Assembly: GCF_002836515.1 (NCBI RefSeq)
Contig: NZ_PJBC01000066.1
Span: 278,639 to 342,638, forward strand
Reading direction: 5' to 3'
Source: Pseudomonas sp. Choline-02u-1
GTDB taxonomy: Bacteria; Pseudomonadota; Gammaproteobacteria; Pseudomonadales; Pseudomonadaceae
DNA length: 64,000 bases
The stretch's first letter is position 1. Every line of letters begins with the position of its first letter. The translations under genes and the position numbers were made by a program. Shown in pieces: positions 43,957 through 52,893 of the stretch. Below the pieces are notes generated by a model. It was given only the letters and a program-made list of their open reading frames with translations. It did not search any database and was not told the origin of the DNA.

Positions 43957-44559
43957 TCATCCGGCGATGATCAATTGCGCGGCAACGGCAAACATCATCA
44001 TCGCGACGACCAGATCGAGGATGCGCCAGGTGCTCGGCCGGGCCAGCCACGGTGCCAGCCACGCCGCGCCAAGTGCCAGAGTGAAAAACCACAGCAGCGA
44101 GGCACTCGCCGCGCCGACCACATAAGCGCCCGGCACCGATTGCTGCGCGCCCAGCGAGCCGATCAGCAAAACCGTGTCGAGATAAACGTGCGGGTTGAGC
44201 AATGTCACCGCCAACGCGCTGAGCATCACCGCGCGCAGCGAACGCACGGTCTGGTTCTCGCTTTGTTCAAGGCTCTGCTTCGAACAGGCCCGGCGCAGCG
44301 CCTGGCTGCCGTACCAGATCAGAAAGGTCGCGCCACCCCAACGGGCAATCGCCAGAAGCGTCGGGTTCTGCGCCAGGATCGTTGCCAGCCCGAACACCCC
44401 GGCTGCGACCAGAATCGCATCACACACCACGCACAGCGCGGCCACCGGCAGATGGTGTTCACGGCGCAAGCTTTGCGCCAAGACAAAAGCGTTCTGTGTG
44501 CCGATCGCCATGATCAGGCCGAACGCCACCAGCAGGCCGTTTACATAGCTTTGCCACAT
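43957..44559 (-). CDS. argO: LysE/ArgO-family amino-acid exporter
   Basis: 200-residue membrane protein with about six hydrophobic segments; LysE-family start with GTQNAFVLAQSLRREH. It probably exports arginine or lysine. Divergent from an ArgP-like LysR regulator gene, which activates argO in E. coli when basic amino acids accumulate; the intergenic 44560-44656 should hold the site. Confidence 0.9.
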   Translation of the reverse strand: MWQSYVNGLLVAFGLIMAIGTQNAFVLAQSLRREHHLPVAALCVVCDAILVAAGVFGLATILAQNPTLLAIARWGGATFLIWYGSQALRRACSKQSLEQSENQTVRSLRAVMLSALAVTLLNPHVYLDTVLLIGSLGAQQSVPGAYVVGAASASLLWFFTLALGAAWLAPWLARPSTWRILDLVVAMMMFAVAAQLIIAG

Positions 44560-44656
44560 GAGAGATGTCCTTTGAAAGAGAGTGCTTGCTGGCTATTCTC
44601 GGGTGTGGCGCTGTATAAGAAAAACCAATAGTGCTGATCGCCCATTAGGAAAACTG

Positions 44657-45544
44657 ATGTTTGACTATAAATTGCTCTCCGCGCTGGCCGCCGTGGTCGA
44701 GCAGGCCGGTTTCGACCGCGCCGCGCAGGTGCTGGGCCTGTCGCAGTCGGCCATCTCCCAGCGCATCAAATTGCTCGAGGCGCGGGTCGGCCAGCCGGTG
44801 CTGGTGCGCGAAACACCGCCATCCCCGACGGAAATCGGCCGACGCTTGCTCAACCATGTGCAGCAGGTGCGTTTGCTCGAGCGCGACCTGCAATCGGTGG
44901 TGCCGGCGCTGGATGAGGAAGGCCTGCCGGATCGCCTGCGTATCGCCTTGAACGCCGATAGCCTTGCCACCTGGTGGGCCGCGGCCGTCGGCGATTTCTG
45001 CGCCGAGCAGCATTTGTTGCTCGACCTCATCGTTGAGGACCAGACCGTCGGCCTCAAGCGCATGCGTGCCGGTGAAGTAGCCGCATGCCTATGTGCCAGC
45101 GAGCGCCCGGTGGCCGGCGCACGCAGTGTGTTGCTCGGCGCCATGCGATATCGGGCGCTGGCCAGTCCGGCCTTCATCGCCCGGCATTTTCCCGATGGTG
45201 TGCGCGCCGAACAGCTGCCCCGCACCCCGGCGCTGGTATTTGGCCCGGACGATTTCCTTCAGCATCGCTACCTGGCGCTGTTGGGCGTCGACGGCGCGTT
45301 CGAGCACCATTTATGCCCGTCCTCCGAAGGCTTCATTCGCCTGACCGAAGCCGGTCTGGGCTGGGGCCTGGTGCCGGAACTGCAGGTGCGCGAGCAATTG
45401 CAACGCGGGGTGCTGCGCGAATTGCTGCCAGATAAACCGATCGACGTGCCGCTGTACTGGCATCATTGGCGCAATGGCGGTCAGTTGCTCAACCTGCTCA
45501 CCGAGCAACTGCTGCGCTCCTCAAAACAATGGCTAGTGGCTTGA
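44657..45544 (+). CDS. argP: LysR-type regulator ArgP (IciA)
   Basis: 295-residue LysR regulator. N-terminal helix-turn-helix (residues 1-60: FDYKLLSALAAVVEQAGFDR, AISQRIKLLE) and a periplasmic-binding-like effector domain. Start ATG 44657 with TTAGGA upstream. Pairing with the divergent argO-like exporter is the basis for the name: ArgP activates argO in E. coli in response to arginine/lysine. Confidence 0.92.
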   Translation: MFDYKLLSALAAVVEQAGFDRAAQVLGLSQSAISQRIKLLEARVGQPVLVRETPPSPTEIGRRLLNHVQQVRLLERDLQSVVPALDEEGLPDRLRIALNADSLATWWAAAVGDFCAEQHLLLDLIVEDQTVGLKRMRAGEVAACLCASERPVAGARSVLLGAMRYRALASPAFIARHFPDGVRAEQLPRTPALVFGPDDFLQHRYLALLGVDGAFEHHLCPSSEGFIRLTEAGLGWGLVPELQVREQLQRGVLRELLPDKPIDVPLYWHHWRNGGQLLNLLTEQLLRSSKQWLVA

Positions 45545-45548
45545 ACGC

Positions 45549-45618
45549 AGCGACAAGCGTCAAGCTGCAAGCAGCAAGAACACGCACCGTTTCAACTTGC
45601 AGCTGAAAGCTTGTCACT
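45549..45618. repeat. Imperfect inverted repeat, third type
   Basis: AGCGACAAGCGTCAAGCTGC and, inverted, GCAGCTGAAAGCTTGTCACT form a long imperfect stem around a roughly 25-bp loop. Placed just after argP. Its arms are unrelated to the REP and GTAGGAGCTG families elsewhere in the window. Confidence 0.6.
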
Positions 45619-45643
45619 CGTAGCTGCTTTTCTGGAGTTTTTG

Positions 45644-46636
45644 ATGAAGATTTTGGTTACCGGCGCCAGTGGCTTTATTGGCGGGCGTTTTGCGCGTTTC
45701 GCCCTGGAGCAGGGCCTTGAAGTGCGGGTCAACGGTCGCCGGGCCGAGAGTGTCGAGCATCTGGTGCGCCGCGGTGCGGAGTTTGTGCCGGGCGACCTCA
45801 CCGACGCCGAGCTGGTGCGCGACCTGTGCCGCGACGTCGAAGCCGTGGTGCATTGCGCCGGTGCTGTCGGCGTGTGGGGGCGTTATCAGGACTTTCATCA
45901 GGGCAATGTCGAAGTCACCGAAAACGTTGTCGAAGCCTGCCTCAAGCAACGGGTGCGGCGGCTGGTGCATCTGTCGTCGCCGTCGATCTATTTCGATGGC
46001 CGCGACCATCTCGGTTTGACCGAAGAGCAGGTGCCCAAGCGCTTCGGACATCCCTATGCCGCAACCAAATACCTGGCCGAGCAGAAAGTCTTCGGTGCCC
46101 AGGAGTTTGGTCTTGAAACCATCGCGCTGCGCCCGCGCTTTGTCACCGGTGCCGGCGACATGAGCATCTTTCCGCGCCTGCTGAAGATGCAGCGCAAGGG
46201 CCGTCTGGCGATCATCGGCAACGGCTTGAACAAGGTCGACTTCACCAGCGTGCAGAATCTCAACGAAGCCATGCTCAGCAGCCTGCTGGCCCAGGGTTCT
46301 GCGCTGGGCAAGGCTTACAACATCAGCAACGGTACGCCGGTGCCGCTGTGGGACGTGGTCAACTACGTGATGCGGCGGATGGAAGTCGATCAGGTGCGCA
46401 AATACCGATCGTACGGTCTGGCCTACAGCGTTGCGGCGCTCAACGAAGGCGCCTGCAGGCTCTGGCCCGGACGTCCGGAGCCGACACTGTCGCGTCTGGG
46501 CATGCAGGTCATGAAGAAAAATTTCACCCTCGACATCAGCCGCGCCCGGCATTATCTCGACTACGATCCGAAAGTCAGTCTGTGGGCTGCCCTCGATGAG
46601 TTCTGTGCGTGGTGGAAAGCCCAGGACATCCGTTGA
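45644..46636 (+). CDS. NAD-dependent epimerase/dehydratase (extended SDR)
   Basis: 330 residues. Rossmann motif VTGASGFIGGRF at the N-terminus; YxxxK as YAATK (about residue 143). The sequence resembles extended SDRs acting on sugars or 3-beta-hydroxysteroid-like substrates. ATG 45644 has TGGAG upstream; an in-frame start 11 codons earlier overlaps the repeat. Stand-alone gene; substrate unknown. Confidence 0.92.
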   Translation: MKILVTGASGFIGGRFARFALEQGLEVRVNGRRAESVEHLVRRGAEFVPGDLTDAELVRDLCRDVEAVVHCAGAVGVWGRYQDFHQGNVEVTENVVEACLKQRVRRLVHLSSPSIYFDGRDHLGLTEEQVPKRFGHPYAATKYLAEQKVFGAQEFGLETIALRPRFVTGAGDMSIFPRLLKMQRKGRLAIIGNGLNKVDFTSVQNLNEAMLSSLLAQGSALGKAYNISNGTPVPLWDVVNYVMRRMEVDQVRKYRSYGLAYSVAALNEGACRLWPGRPEPTLSRLGMQVMKKNFTLDISRARHYLDYDPKVSLWAALDEFCAWWKAQDIR

Positions 46637-46752
46637 AACGATTCGGCCGGGCGGCACTGAACCGCCTTGCGGGTTGAGGGTCAATGCCTGCGGCTGCGGC
46701 GGTTATACTTCGCAGCATTTAGCCATCACCGCGTTTGCCAAAGGTTGCCTCA

Positions 46753-47610
46753 ATGTCCATGCGAAACGATGCCCACGACGACGATTTCGATAACGTGCCA
46801 AGCCTGCGCGCCGATCCGTTCGATGACGATGACATCGCGCCCAGTCCCCGCACCTCCGTGCATTCGCGTACCGCGCCAGTGGTCAAGGTCAAGGCTGCCA
46901 GCACCGGGCCGCTGTGGGCGCTGGTCGGCGCGTTGTTTTTCGCCTTCATCGGTCTGGCCTGGTGGAGTTTTCAGCAGATTTCGTTGATGGAACAGCAACT
47001 GGTCGCCACCCAGGAAAGCTTCGCGCGGATCAGCGAAGAAGCGGCCGGGCGCCTGCAGGATATTTCCGGCAAAGTCGTCGCCAGCCAGAGCAACGTCAGC
47101 AGCGACAGCGAAGCGCTGAAGCTGCAGATCAAGCAACTCGAAGGCAAGCTGCTCGACCAGAGCAAGCAGCAGCAAGGCGTGGCCGGGCAGGCCAGCGAGC
47201 TGGACAAGCGGCTGGCGCAGATGACCGCACAGACCATCGAACAACAGAACGCCAATACGCAATTGCAGGCACAGGTCAAAGCTTTGAGTGCCGAGCTTGC
47301 GACAATCAAAAGCACCCCAGCCGATACCAGCAAGGTCGACGCGCAGTTGAAAGCCTTCGACGCCCAGTTCAAAAGCCTCGGCGCCGATATCGCTGCGCTG
47401 AAGAAACAGGGCAATCCGAGCGCGGCGATCGATCGTCTGGAGCAGGACATCGTGGTGCTGAAAAGTCAGCAGGACAACCGCCCGGCAGCGCCTCAGGGTG
47501 GCGGCAATACCGCCGAGTTCGATGCATTCCGCGCGCAGATGACGCGCAACCTCAACACCCTGCAGGCGCAGATCCAGAATCTGCAACAACAAATCAATTC
47601 CCGCCCATAA
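46753..47610 (+). CDS. Membrane-anchored coiled-coil protein of unknown function
   Basis: 285 residues. An acidic N-terminal cytoplasmic part (about 1-50), one membrane helix (about 55-78: LWALVGALFFAFIGLAWW), then a long periplasmic or cytoplasmic coiled coil (about 85-245) rich in Q, A, K, and E. A linker follows and a second coil near the C-terminus. Orthologues with this layout occur beside the epimerase gene in pseudomonads; the function is not known to me. A perfect stem-loop follows. Confidence 0.85.
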   Translation: MSMRNDAHDDDFDNVPSLRADPFDDDDIAPSPRTSVHSRTAPVVKVKAASTGPLWALVGALFFAFIGLAWWSFQQISLMEQQLVATQESFARISEEAAGRLQDISGKVVASQSNVSSDSEALKLQIKQLEGKLLDQSKQQQGVAGQASELDKRLAQMTAQTIEQQNANTQLQAQVKALSAELATIKSTPADTSKVDAQLKAFDAQFKSLGADIAALKKQGNPSAAIDRLEQDIVVLKSQQDNRPAAPQGGGNTAEFDAFRAQMTRNLNTLQAQIQNLQQQINSRP

Positions 47611-47616
47611 GCTGAT

Positions 47617-47647
47617 CGAGGCTGGCGAGCACTGCTTGCCAGCCTCG
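47617..47647 (+). terminator. Stem-loop after the coiled-coil gene
   Basis: CGAGGCTGGC-GAGCACTGCTT-GCCAGCCTCG perfect 10-bp stem, seven bases after the stop. No T run follows, so termination may be weak or it may stabilise the 3' end. Confidence 0.5.
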
Positions 47648-47737
47648 CGGCGCAACGTTCAGAAACGCTCTGAATATCTCTACATGACCGCAAGCCGTCT
47701 ACGCTCTTGAAACACCAAAAAGAACGAGGGATGCGCT

Positions 47738-48586
47738 ATGGGGTTTTTGAATAAAGTGGCCTGGCTCGGCCTGATCTTGTTGGCCAGTGTCGGCCAGGCC
47801 AGCGCCGCCACCGCTGCAAAGGACGACAGTCAGGCCGCTATCGCCTTACTGGAAAAAGCTCTGGCTTACTACCACGACAACGGCGACAAAGCCTTCGCCG
47901 CATTCAGTCGCCAGGGTGAATTTGTCGACAAGGATCGCTACGTGTTCGTCCTCGACACCAAAGGCGTCATGCTTGCCAGTGGCGGGCCGTCATCGGCACT
48001 GATCGGCCGTGATGTCAGCGAAGTACTCGGGCCGGATCTGCAAAAGGCATTCAAGGATGCGTTGAAAGTGCCGGAAGGCAACGGCATTCAGCAGGCCGAA
48101 TACCGCTGGCAGAACTGGGCCGACGGCAAGGTCGAGCGCAAGCATGTGTTCTATCAGCGCGTCGGGCAGCGAATTCTTGCGGTGGGTTACTACTTGCCAC
48201 GCGCTTCGGCAGAACAAGCCAAAGCGCTACTGGATAAGGCCGCGACGGATCTGACCAAAGACGAGAAGGGCACGCTGACCGCGATCAACTCGCTCAAGGG
48301 CGGTTATCTGCAGGATGACCTGTATGTGTTCGTGGTCGATCTGGACAACCAGCGCTACGTCGCCCACGGCACCAATCTGCGTTTGATCAACACCGATTTC
48401 GGCAAGGTCAAGGACCCTGAAGGAAAACCCGTGGGCGAGCCGATTCTGGCGCTGATCGGCAAGCAGGATGAAGGCGAATACGAATACCGCTGGAAAAACC
48501 CGGTGACCGGCAAGATCGAGGACAAGCATGCCTACCTTAAAAAGGTCGGGCACTTCCTCGTCGCGGTGGGTTACTACAGCCCTTGA
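47738..48586 (+). CDS. Secreted tandem Cache-domain protein
   Basis: 282 residues. Signal peptide (about 1-23, ending GQASAATA). Two Cache_2-like domains in tandem: about residues 65-145 and 175-282. Each has a [DR]YVFV[LV]D strand, a Y-[RK]-W-x-[NK] turn and a terminal [VI]LAVGYY or FLVAVGYYSP strand. No kinase, MCP or other output domain follows, so it is a soluble periplasmic ligand-binding protein, perhaps presenting a signal to a receptor elsewhere. Preceded by AACGAGGG. Confidence 0.85.
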   Translation: MGFLNKVAWLGLILLASVGQASAATAAKDDSQAAIALLEKALAYYHDNGDKAFAAFSRQGEFVDKDRYVFVLDTKGVMLASGGPSSALIGRDVSEVLGPDLQKAFKDALKVPEGNGIQQAEYRWQNWADGKVERKHVFYQRVGQRILAVGYYLPRASAEQAKALLDKAATDLTKDEKGTLTAINSLKGGYLQDDLYVFVVDLDNQRYVAHGTNLRLINTDFGKVKDPEGKPVGEPILALIGKQDEGEYEYRWKNPVTGKIEDKHAYLKKVGHFLVAVGYYSP

Positions 48587-48668
48587 AGATCAAAACATCG
48601 CAGCCCTCGGCAGCCCCTACATGGGAAAGCGTTCTTCTGTAGGCGCTGCCGAAGGCTGCGATCTTTTG
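48585..48668. repeat. Dispersed inverted repeat, GTAGGAGCTG family
   Basis: GATCAAAACATCGCAGCCCT...GCCCCTAC (partly diverged) facing TGTAGGCGCTGCCGAAGGCT and GATCTTTTG. Overlaps the last bases of the Cache gene and ends four bases before the DHA2 gene end. Confidence 0.85.
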
Positions 48669-48671
48669 CCG

Positions 48672-50189
48672 TCAGCGGACGCCGTGCTCCCGCCCGCGCA
48701 ACAGGTTGTTCGGCATGGCAATCGCCGCTGCCAGCCCCAGCAGCGACACCGCCGTGCTGACCCAGAGCAAGTGGCGGAAGGTCACCAGCAGCTCCGCGCG
48801 CAAGGCGTGCTGTGCATCGCCCGGCGCGGCGTTCAGGCCATCGAGCAGGACGTTGCCCGAATGGCCTTCGCTGATCAGCGCACTGTTCGCCAGGTGGGCG
48901 ACACTGGAGTCGTGCAGCAATGCCAGCAACAGCGCCGACATCAACGCTACGCCCACCGCACCGCCCAAGGAGCGGAACAGGTTGGTGGTGCTGGTGGCGA
49001 CGCCGATATCGCGTTGTTCCACCGAGTTTTGCGTGCCGACCAGCGAGGTGGGGAACTGCATGCCGCCGGCTATACCGCTGAGCAGCATGAACAAACCGCT
49101 GAGCAGCGTTGCTTGTGGCGGACTGAAGGCCATGCCGAGAATCGAGATCGGCATGAGGATCGCGCCGGTAAGGATCTGCGGTTTGTAGCGCCCGGTGATT
49201 GAGGTGCGGCGGCCGGCGAAATAGGCGCCGATCGGCAAGCCCATCGCCAGTGGCAGCAAGTGCAACGCCGCGCTGTCGGCGCCAGCGCCGGTAACGCTTT
49301 GAAAGCGCAGCGGCATCAGCACGATCAGCGAGATGGCCTGGAAACTGGTGAAGAAAATCGTGCACCAGCACAGCAGCGCATTACGGTTGGCGAACAGGTG
49401 CATCGGCAGCAACGGCTCGCGCGCCCGGCGCTCATGCCAGACAAACAGCGCCAATACGATCACGGCGCAGGCGAACAGGCCGAGCACTTCGCGGCTGCGC
49501 CATGAATGACCCTGGCCGACTTCTGTGATGCCGAGCAACAAGGTCGTGAGGCCGATGATCATCAGCACCGTGCCGAGGTAATCGATCACCGGTTTGCGCT
49601 GCGGAATCGGCAAGCCGCGCAGATTGCGGCGCGCCACCCACCAGGCGCCGAGGCCCAATGGCAGGTTGATCAGAAACACCCAGCGCCACGACAGGTATTC
49701 GGTCATGTAGCCGCCAAGCACCGGCCCCGCGACACTGGCCACGGCGTACATGCTGCTGAAGTAACCCTGATAGCGCCCGCGCTCACGCGGCGGGACAATG
49801 TCGCCGATGATCGCCTGACTCACCGAGATCATGCCACCGGCGCCGATGCCCTGAAGGATCCGTGCCAGCACCAGTTGTTCCATGCTCTGCGCCATGCCGC
49901 AGAACAACGAGGCGAGGGTGAACAGGCCCATGCCGAACAGCATCAGTTTGCGCCGCCCGTACAGGTCGCCGAGCTTGCCGTAGATCGGCACCGCCACGGT
50001 CATCGCCACCATGTAACCGGAAATCACCCAGGCCAACAGGCTGACGTCCTTGAATTGCGCGGAAATCGCCGGCATCGACACAGCGACGATGGTCTGGTCC
50101 AGTGCACCGAGAAAGATCGCCATCATCAAGGCGACCAGCACACTGCGAATGGCCGGTTTGGACGTTTCAGGCTGATTGAGAGGGGTCAC
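48672..50189 (-). CDS. DHA2-family MFS drug exporter (EmrB/QacA-like)
   Basis: 505-residue inner-membrane exporter with about 14 membrane segments, as usual for DHA2. The family signature LGALDQTIVAVSMPAI lies in the first helix; motif A variant GKLGDLYGRRKLMLFG follows. The start is GTG (50189) with GCAGG upstream. No adaptor or outer-membrane partner is next to it, so it may act alone. Substrate unknown; location near pobA may be coincidental. Confidence 0.92.
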   Translation of the reverse strand: MTPLNQPETSKPAIRSVLVALMMAIFLGALDQTIVAVSMPAISAQFKDVSLLAWVISGYMVAMTVAVPIYGKLGDLYGRRKLMLFGMGLFTLASLFCGMAQSMEQLVLARILQGIGAGGMISVSQAIIGDIVPPRERGRYQGYFSSMYAVASVAGPVLGGYMTEYLSWRWVFLINLPLGLGAWWVARRNLRGLPIPQRKPVIDYLGTVLMIIGLTTLLLGITEVGQGHSWRSREVLGLFACAVIVLALFVWHERRAREPLLPMHLFANRNALLCWCTIFFTSFQAISLIVLMPLRFQSVTGAGADSAALHLLPLAMGLPIGAYFAGRRTSITGRYKPQILTGAILMPISILGMAFSPPQATLLSGLFMLLSGIAGGMQFPTSLVGTQNSVEQRDIGVATSTTNLFRSLGGAVGVALMSALLLALLHDSSVAHLANSALISEGHSGNVLLDGLNAAPGDAQHALRAELLVTFRHLLWVSTAVSLLGLAAAIAMPNNLLRGREHGVR

Positions 50190-50266
50190 GGAAAACCTGC
50201 GGGCAGTAATGGACCCGCGCGGCCATCGCGCGCGGGTGGATGCTCGCAGTGTAAGTCGGTAGGAAG

Positions 50267-51460
50267 CTATTCGATAGCCTCGTACGGAAGCCCGACGTAA
50301 TTTTCTGCAATGGTTTTTTGCCCAGCCTCGGAGCTGACGAAGTAGTCCAGCTCAGAAGCGCTGATGCGCTGGCTGAATTCATCGTGTTCTTCGAAACGAT
50401 GCAGCATCGAAGTCATCCACCAGGAAAACCGTTCGGCTTTCCATACTCGGCGCAGGCAGATCTCAGAGTATTTTTCCAGCAGATCAGTACGATTTTCGCG
50501 ATAGACCTTCAGCAGAATATTGAACAACGTGCTGACATCGCTGGCGGCCAGGTTCAAGCCCTTGGCGCCTGTAGGCGGGACAATGTGCGCTGCGTCGCCG
50601 ACGAGGAACATGCGCCCGTACTGCATTGGCTCGACGACAAAACTGCGCAGCGGCGCGATGCTTTTTTCGATCGAAGGACCGGTCACCAGTTTTTCCGCGA
50701 GGGCGTCCGGCAGGCGTTTTTTCAGCTCATCCCAGAAACGCTGGTCGCTCCAGTCGTCGGCGTTTTCATCCGCCGGCACTTGCAGGTAATAGCGCGTTCG
50801 GGTGGCCGAACGCATGCTGCACAAAGCGAAGCCGCGCTCGTGGCGGGCGTAGACCAATTCGTCGTGGACCGGCGGTGTGTCGGCGAGAATGCCCAACCAG
50901 CCGAACGGATAAACCCGCTCGAAAACCTTCAGACAATCGGCCGGAATCGACTGGCGGGCGACGCCATGGAAGCCATCGCAACCGGCGATGTAATCGCAAT
51001 CGACGCGCCAGCTTTCGCCGTCCTTTTCGAACGTGACGAAGGCTTCGTCGCTTTTCATACCGTGGGGAGCGACATTGCTCGCCTGATAAATCGTCGGCGC
51101 GCCAGCCTCCCGACGAGCGGCCATCAGGTCGCGGGTGACTTCGGTCTGGCCGTAGACCATTACTGTTTTGCCGCCGGTCAGCGCGTGCAGGTCGATGTGC
51201 ACCTGACGCCCGTCCAGCGCCAGATCGAAGCCGCCATGAACCAGACCTTCGGCATCCATTCGCTCACCGACGCCGGCCTGACGCAGCAGCTCTACCATGC
51301 CTTGTTCAAGCACGCCGGCCCGAATGCGCCCGAGAATATAATCAGGAGTCTGGCGTTCGAGGATGAGGGTGTCGATGCCAGCGTTGTGCAGCAACTGGCC
51401 GAGGAGCAGTCCGGAAGGACCGGCGCCAATAATGGCGACTTGGGTTTTCAGGGTTTTCAT
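50267..51460 (-). CDS. pobA: 4-hydroxybenzoate 3-monooxygenase
   Basis: FAD-dependent hydroxylase that converts 4-hydroxybenzoate to protocatechuate with NADPH. 397 residues. N-terminal FAD motif IIGAGPSGLLLG, the conserved CDGFHG, and the FAD-ribityl motif GDAAHIVPPTGAKGLNLA. ATG 51460 was chosen over a start six codons earlier. Divergent from an AraC-family regulator, the usual arrangement for pobA in pseudomonads. Confidence 0.97.
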   Translation of the reverse strand: MKTLKTQVAIIGAGPSGLLLGQLLHNAGIDTLILERQTPDYILGRIRAGVLEQGMVELLRQAGVGERMDAEGLVHGGFDLALDGRQVHIDLHALTGGKTVMVYGQTEVTRDLMAARREAGAPTIYQASNVAPHGMKSDEAFVTFEKDGESWRVDCDYIAGCDGFHGVARQSIPADCLKVFERVYPFGWLGILADTPPVHDELVYARHERGFALCSMRSATRTRYYLQVPADENADDWSDQRFWDELKKRLPDALAEKLVTGPSIEKSIAPLRSFVVEPMQYGRMFLVGDAAHIVPPTGAKGLNLAASDVSTLFNILLKVYRENRTDLLEKYSEICLRRVWKAERFSWWMTSMLHRFEEHDEFSQRISASELDYFVSSEAGQKTIAENYVGLPYEAIE

Positions 51461-51635
51461 TGTTTTTATGACTCGCAAGCATCACGCAGCAATCGCCGGT
51501 GACTGATTTTATGGATCGAGTGCTTGCATTTTTCCCTTGCGGGTCTGTCAATTGAAGGTGAAAACTGAGCCGATACCTGTACATTCTGCCAATCGGTGCG
51601 ATTATCGCCCAAAACCCGAGGCCTGGATTGAAGTG

Positions 51636-52526
51636 ATGAACAAGCCTGCCCTGCCTTCGATTCCGGTGTTCAAGCTCTATGGCGAAAGCCTGGACTGGCC
51701 GACCCCGGACTTGCTGCACTGTGAAACCATCTCCTCGCGCAGTCGCGAACACCAGTGGGAAATCAAACCTCACCGCCACGCGGATCTGTGCCAGTTGCTG
51801 TTCGTTTTCAAAGGTCAGGCAGCGCTTGAAATCGAAGGGCAGCGTACGCAACTCCAGACGCCAGCGATTCAGGTGCTGCCACCGTTATCGGTGCATGGGT
51901 TTCGTTTTTCCGAGGATGTCGAGGGCTTCATCGTCACGCTTGCCACGCCACTGATCAGTCATTTGCAGGCACAATTGGGCGATTCGGTACACGCGTTGGC
52001 TCGGGTGGAAAACTACCCGGCCGGCAAGGATGGCGATTATCTCAACAGTCTGTTTTCAGCGTTGCAGGCCGAGTACAACGGCCATCAACCGGCGCGGGAA
52101 ATGCTCATGCATTCGCTGGTCAGCCTGATCATGGTCTGGGTCAGTCGCCAGGCGATCGTCCGTCACAAGGCCAGTCAACGGCCGCAACGCCAGCGCGAAT
52201 ACCTCAACGGCTTCATTCAGTTGGTGGAAGAGACTTACCGCCAGCACGTCAAGGTCGAAGACCTCGCCCATCGCCTGGGCATCTCCGTGTCGCACCTCAA
52301 CGGCACCTGCCGTGAACTGGCCGGGCAACCGGCGTTGCAGATCATGCACGAGCGCCAGTTGCTGGAAGCCAAGCGCCTCCTGACCTACACCAGCATGACA
52401 ATTTACGAGATGTCGGAGTTGTTGGGCTTTTCCGATCCGACCAACTTCACGCGGCTGTTCCGCCGCCGGGTGGGGATTTCGCCGAAGGCATTCCGCGACC
52501 GCTTGAAGGCCGAGCAACAACCTTAA
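51636..52526 (+). CDS. AraC-family regulator beside pobA (PobR/PobC-like)
   Basis: 296 residues. N-terminal cupin-like effector domain (HRHADLCQLLFVFKG around residue 50-65, LPPLSVHGF) and C-terminal double helix-turn-helix (about 195-290; VEDLAHRLGISVSHLNGTC, SELLGFSDPTNFTRLFRRR). ATG 51636 starts MNKPALPSIPVFKLYGE, in line with family; a longer in-frame start at 51537 would extend into the divergent promoter. Likely activates pobA in response to 4-hydroxybenzoate. Confidence 0.92.
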   Translation: MNKPALPSIPVFKLYGESLDWPTPDLLHCETISSRSREHQWEIKPHRHADLCQLLFVFKGQAALEIEGQRTQLQTPAIQVLPPLSVHGFRFSEDVEGFIVTLATPLISHLQAQLGDSVHALARVENYPAGKDGDYLNSLFSALQAEYNGHQPAREMLMHSLVSLIMVWVSRQAIVRHKASQRPQRQREYLNGFIQLVEETYRQHVKVEDLAHRLGISVSHLNGTCRELAGQPALQIMHERQLLEAKRLLTYTSMTIYEMSELLGFSDPTNFTRLFRRRVGISPKAFRDRLKAEQQP

Positions 52527-52543
52527 TATCACCACCAAATATC

Positions 52544-52560
52544 TGTGGGAGCGAGCTTGC
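52544..52560. repeat. Solo REP half
   Basis: TGTGGGAGCGAGCTTGC is one arm of the REP family with no facing partner nearby; the small 58-residue gene ends just past it. Confidence 0.7.
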
Positions 52561-52577
52561 ATTCCAGTTCAGGTCTA

Positions 52578-52754
52578 TCAGCGCAATGCGTTCAGCGTGG
52601 CATTGTGCGGAATACACCGCTCATAGTTGCAACTCGCATACTCGCGCGGCAGCTGACGCAACTGCTCGACCCGCCAGGCAGCGGTGCCGTACAGCGCCAG
52701 CGTGGCGGCGCAGGTAATGAAGATGGCGGCGTATCTTTTTGTTTTGATGTTCAT
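52578..52754 (-). CDS. Small exported/membrane protein, 58 residues
   Basis: From ATG 52754 it reads MNIKTKRYAAIFITCAATLA, a basic start then a hydrophobic segment (about 9-26). A charged helix EQLRQLPREY follows, then two cysteines four apart (CNYERC) near the C-terminus. AGAGG lies about nine bases upstream. Resembles a signal-anchored small envelope protein. No family recognised; coding is supported by start, SD and composition, but evidence is modest. Confidence 0.55.
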   Translation of the reverse strand: MNIKTKRYAAIFITCAATLALYGTAAWRVEQLRQLPREYASCNYERCIPHNATLNALR

Positions 52755-52807
52755 GGTGTTCGACCTCTGAACGTCTACCTTGCGGTATTACCTTGAGCAT
52801 AGAACAA

Positions 52808-52890
52808 GATCAAAAGATCGCAGCCTTCGGCAACTCCTACAGGGGAAACGCATCCCAAATGAAGGAGCTGCCGAAGGCTGCGATCTTTTG
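52808..52890. repeat. Dispersed inverted repeat, GTAGGAGCTG family
   Basis: GATCAAAAGATCGCAGCCTT...AACTCCTAC facing AAGGAGCTGCCGAAGGCTGC and GATCTTTTG. It ends at the stop of the LysR gene that follows. Confidence 0.88.
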
Positions 52891-52893
52891 ACT

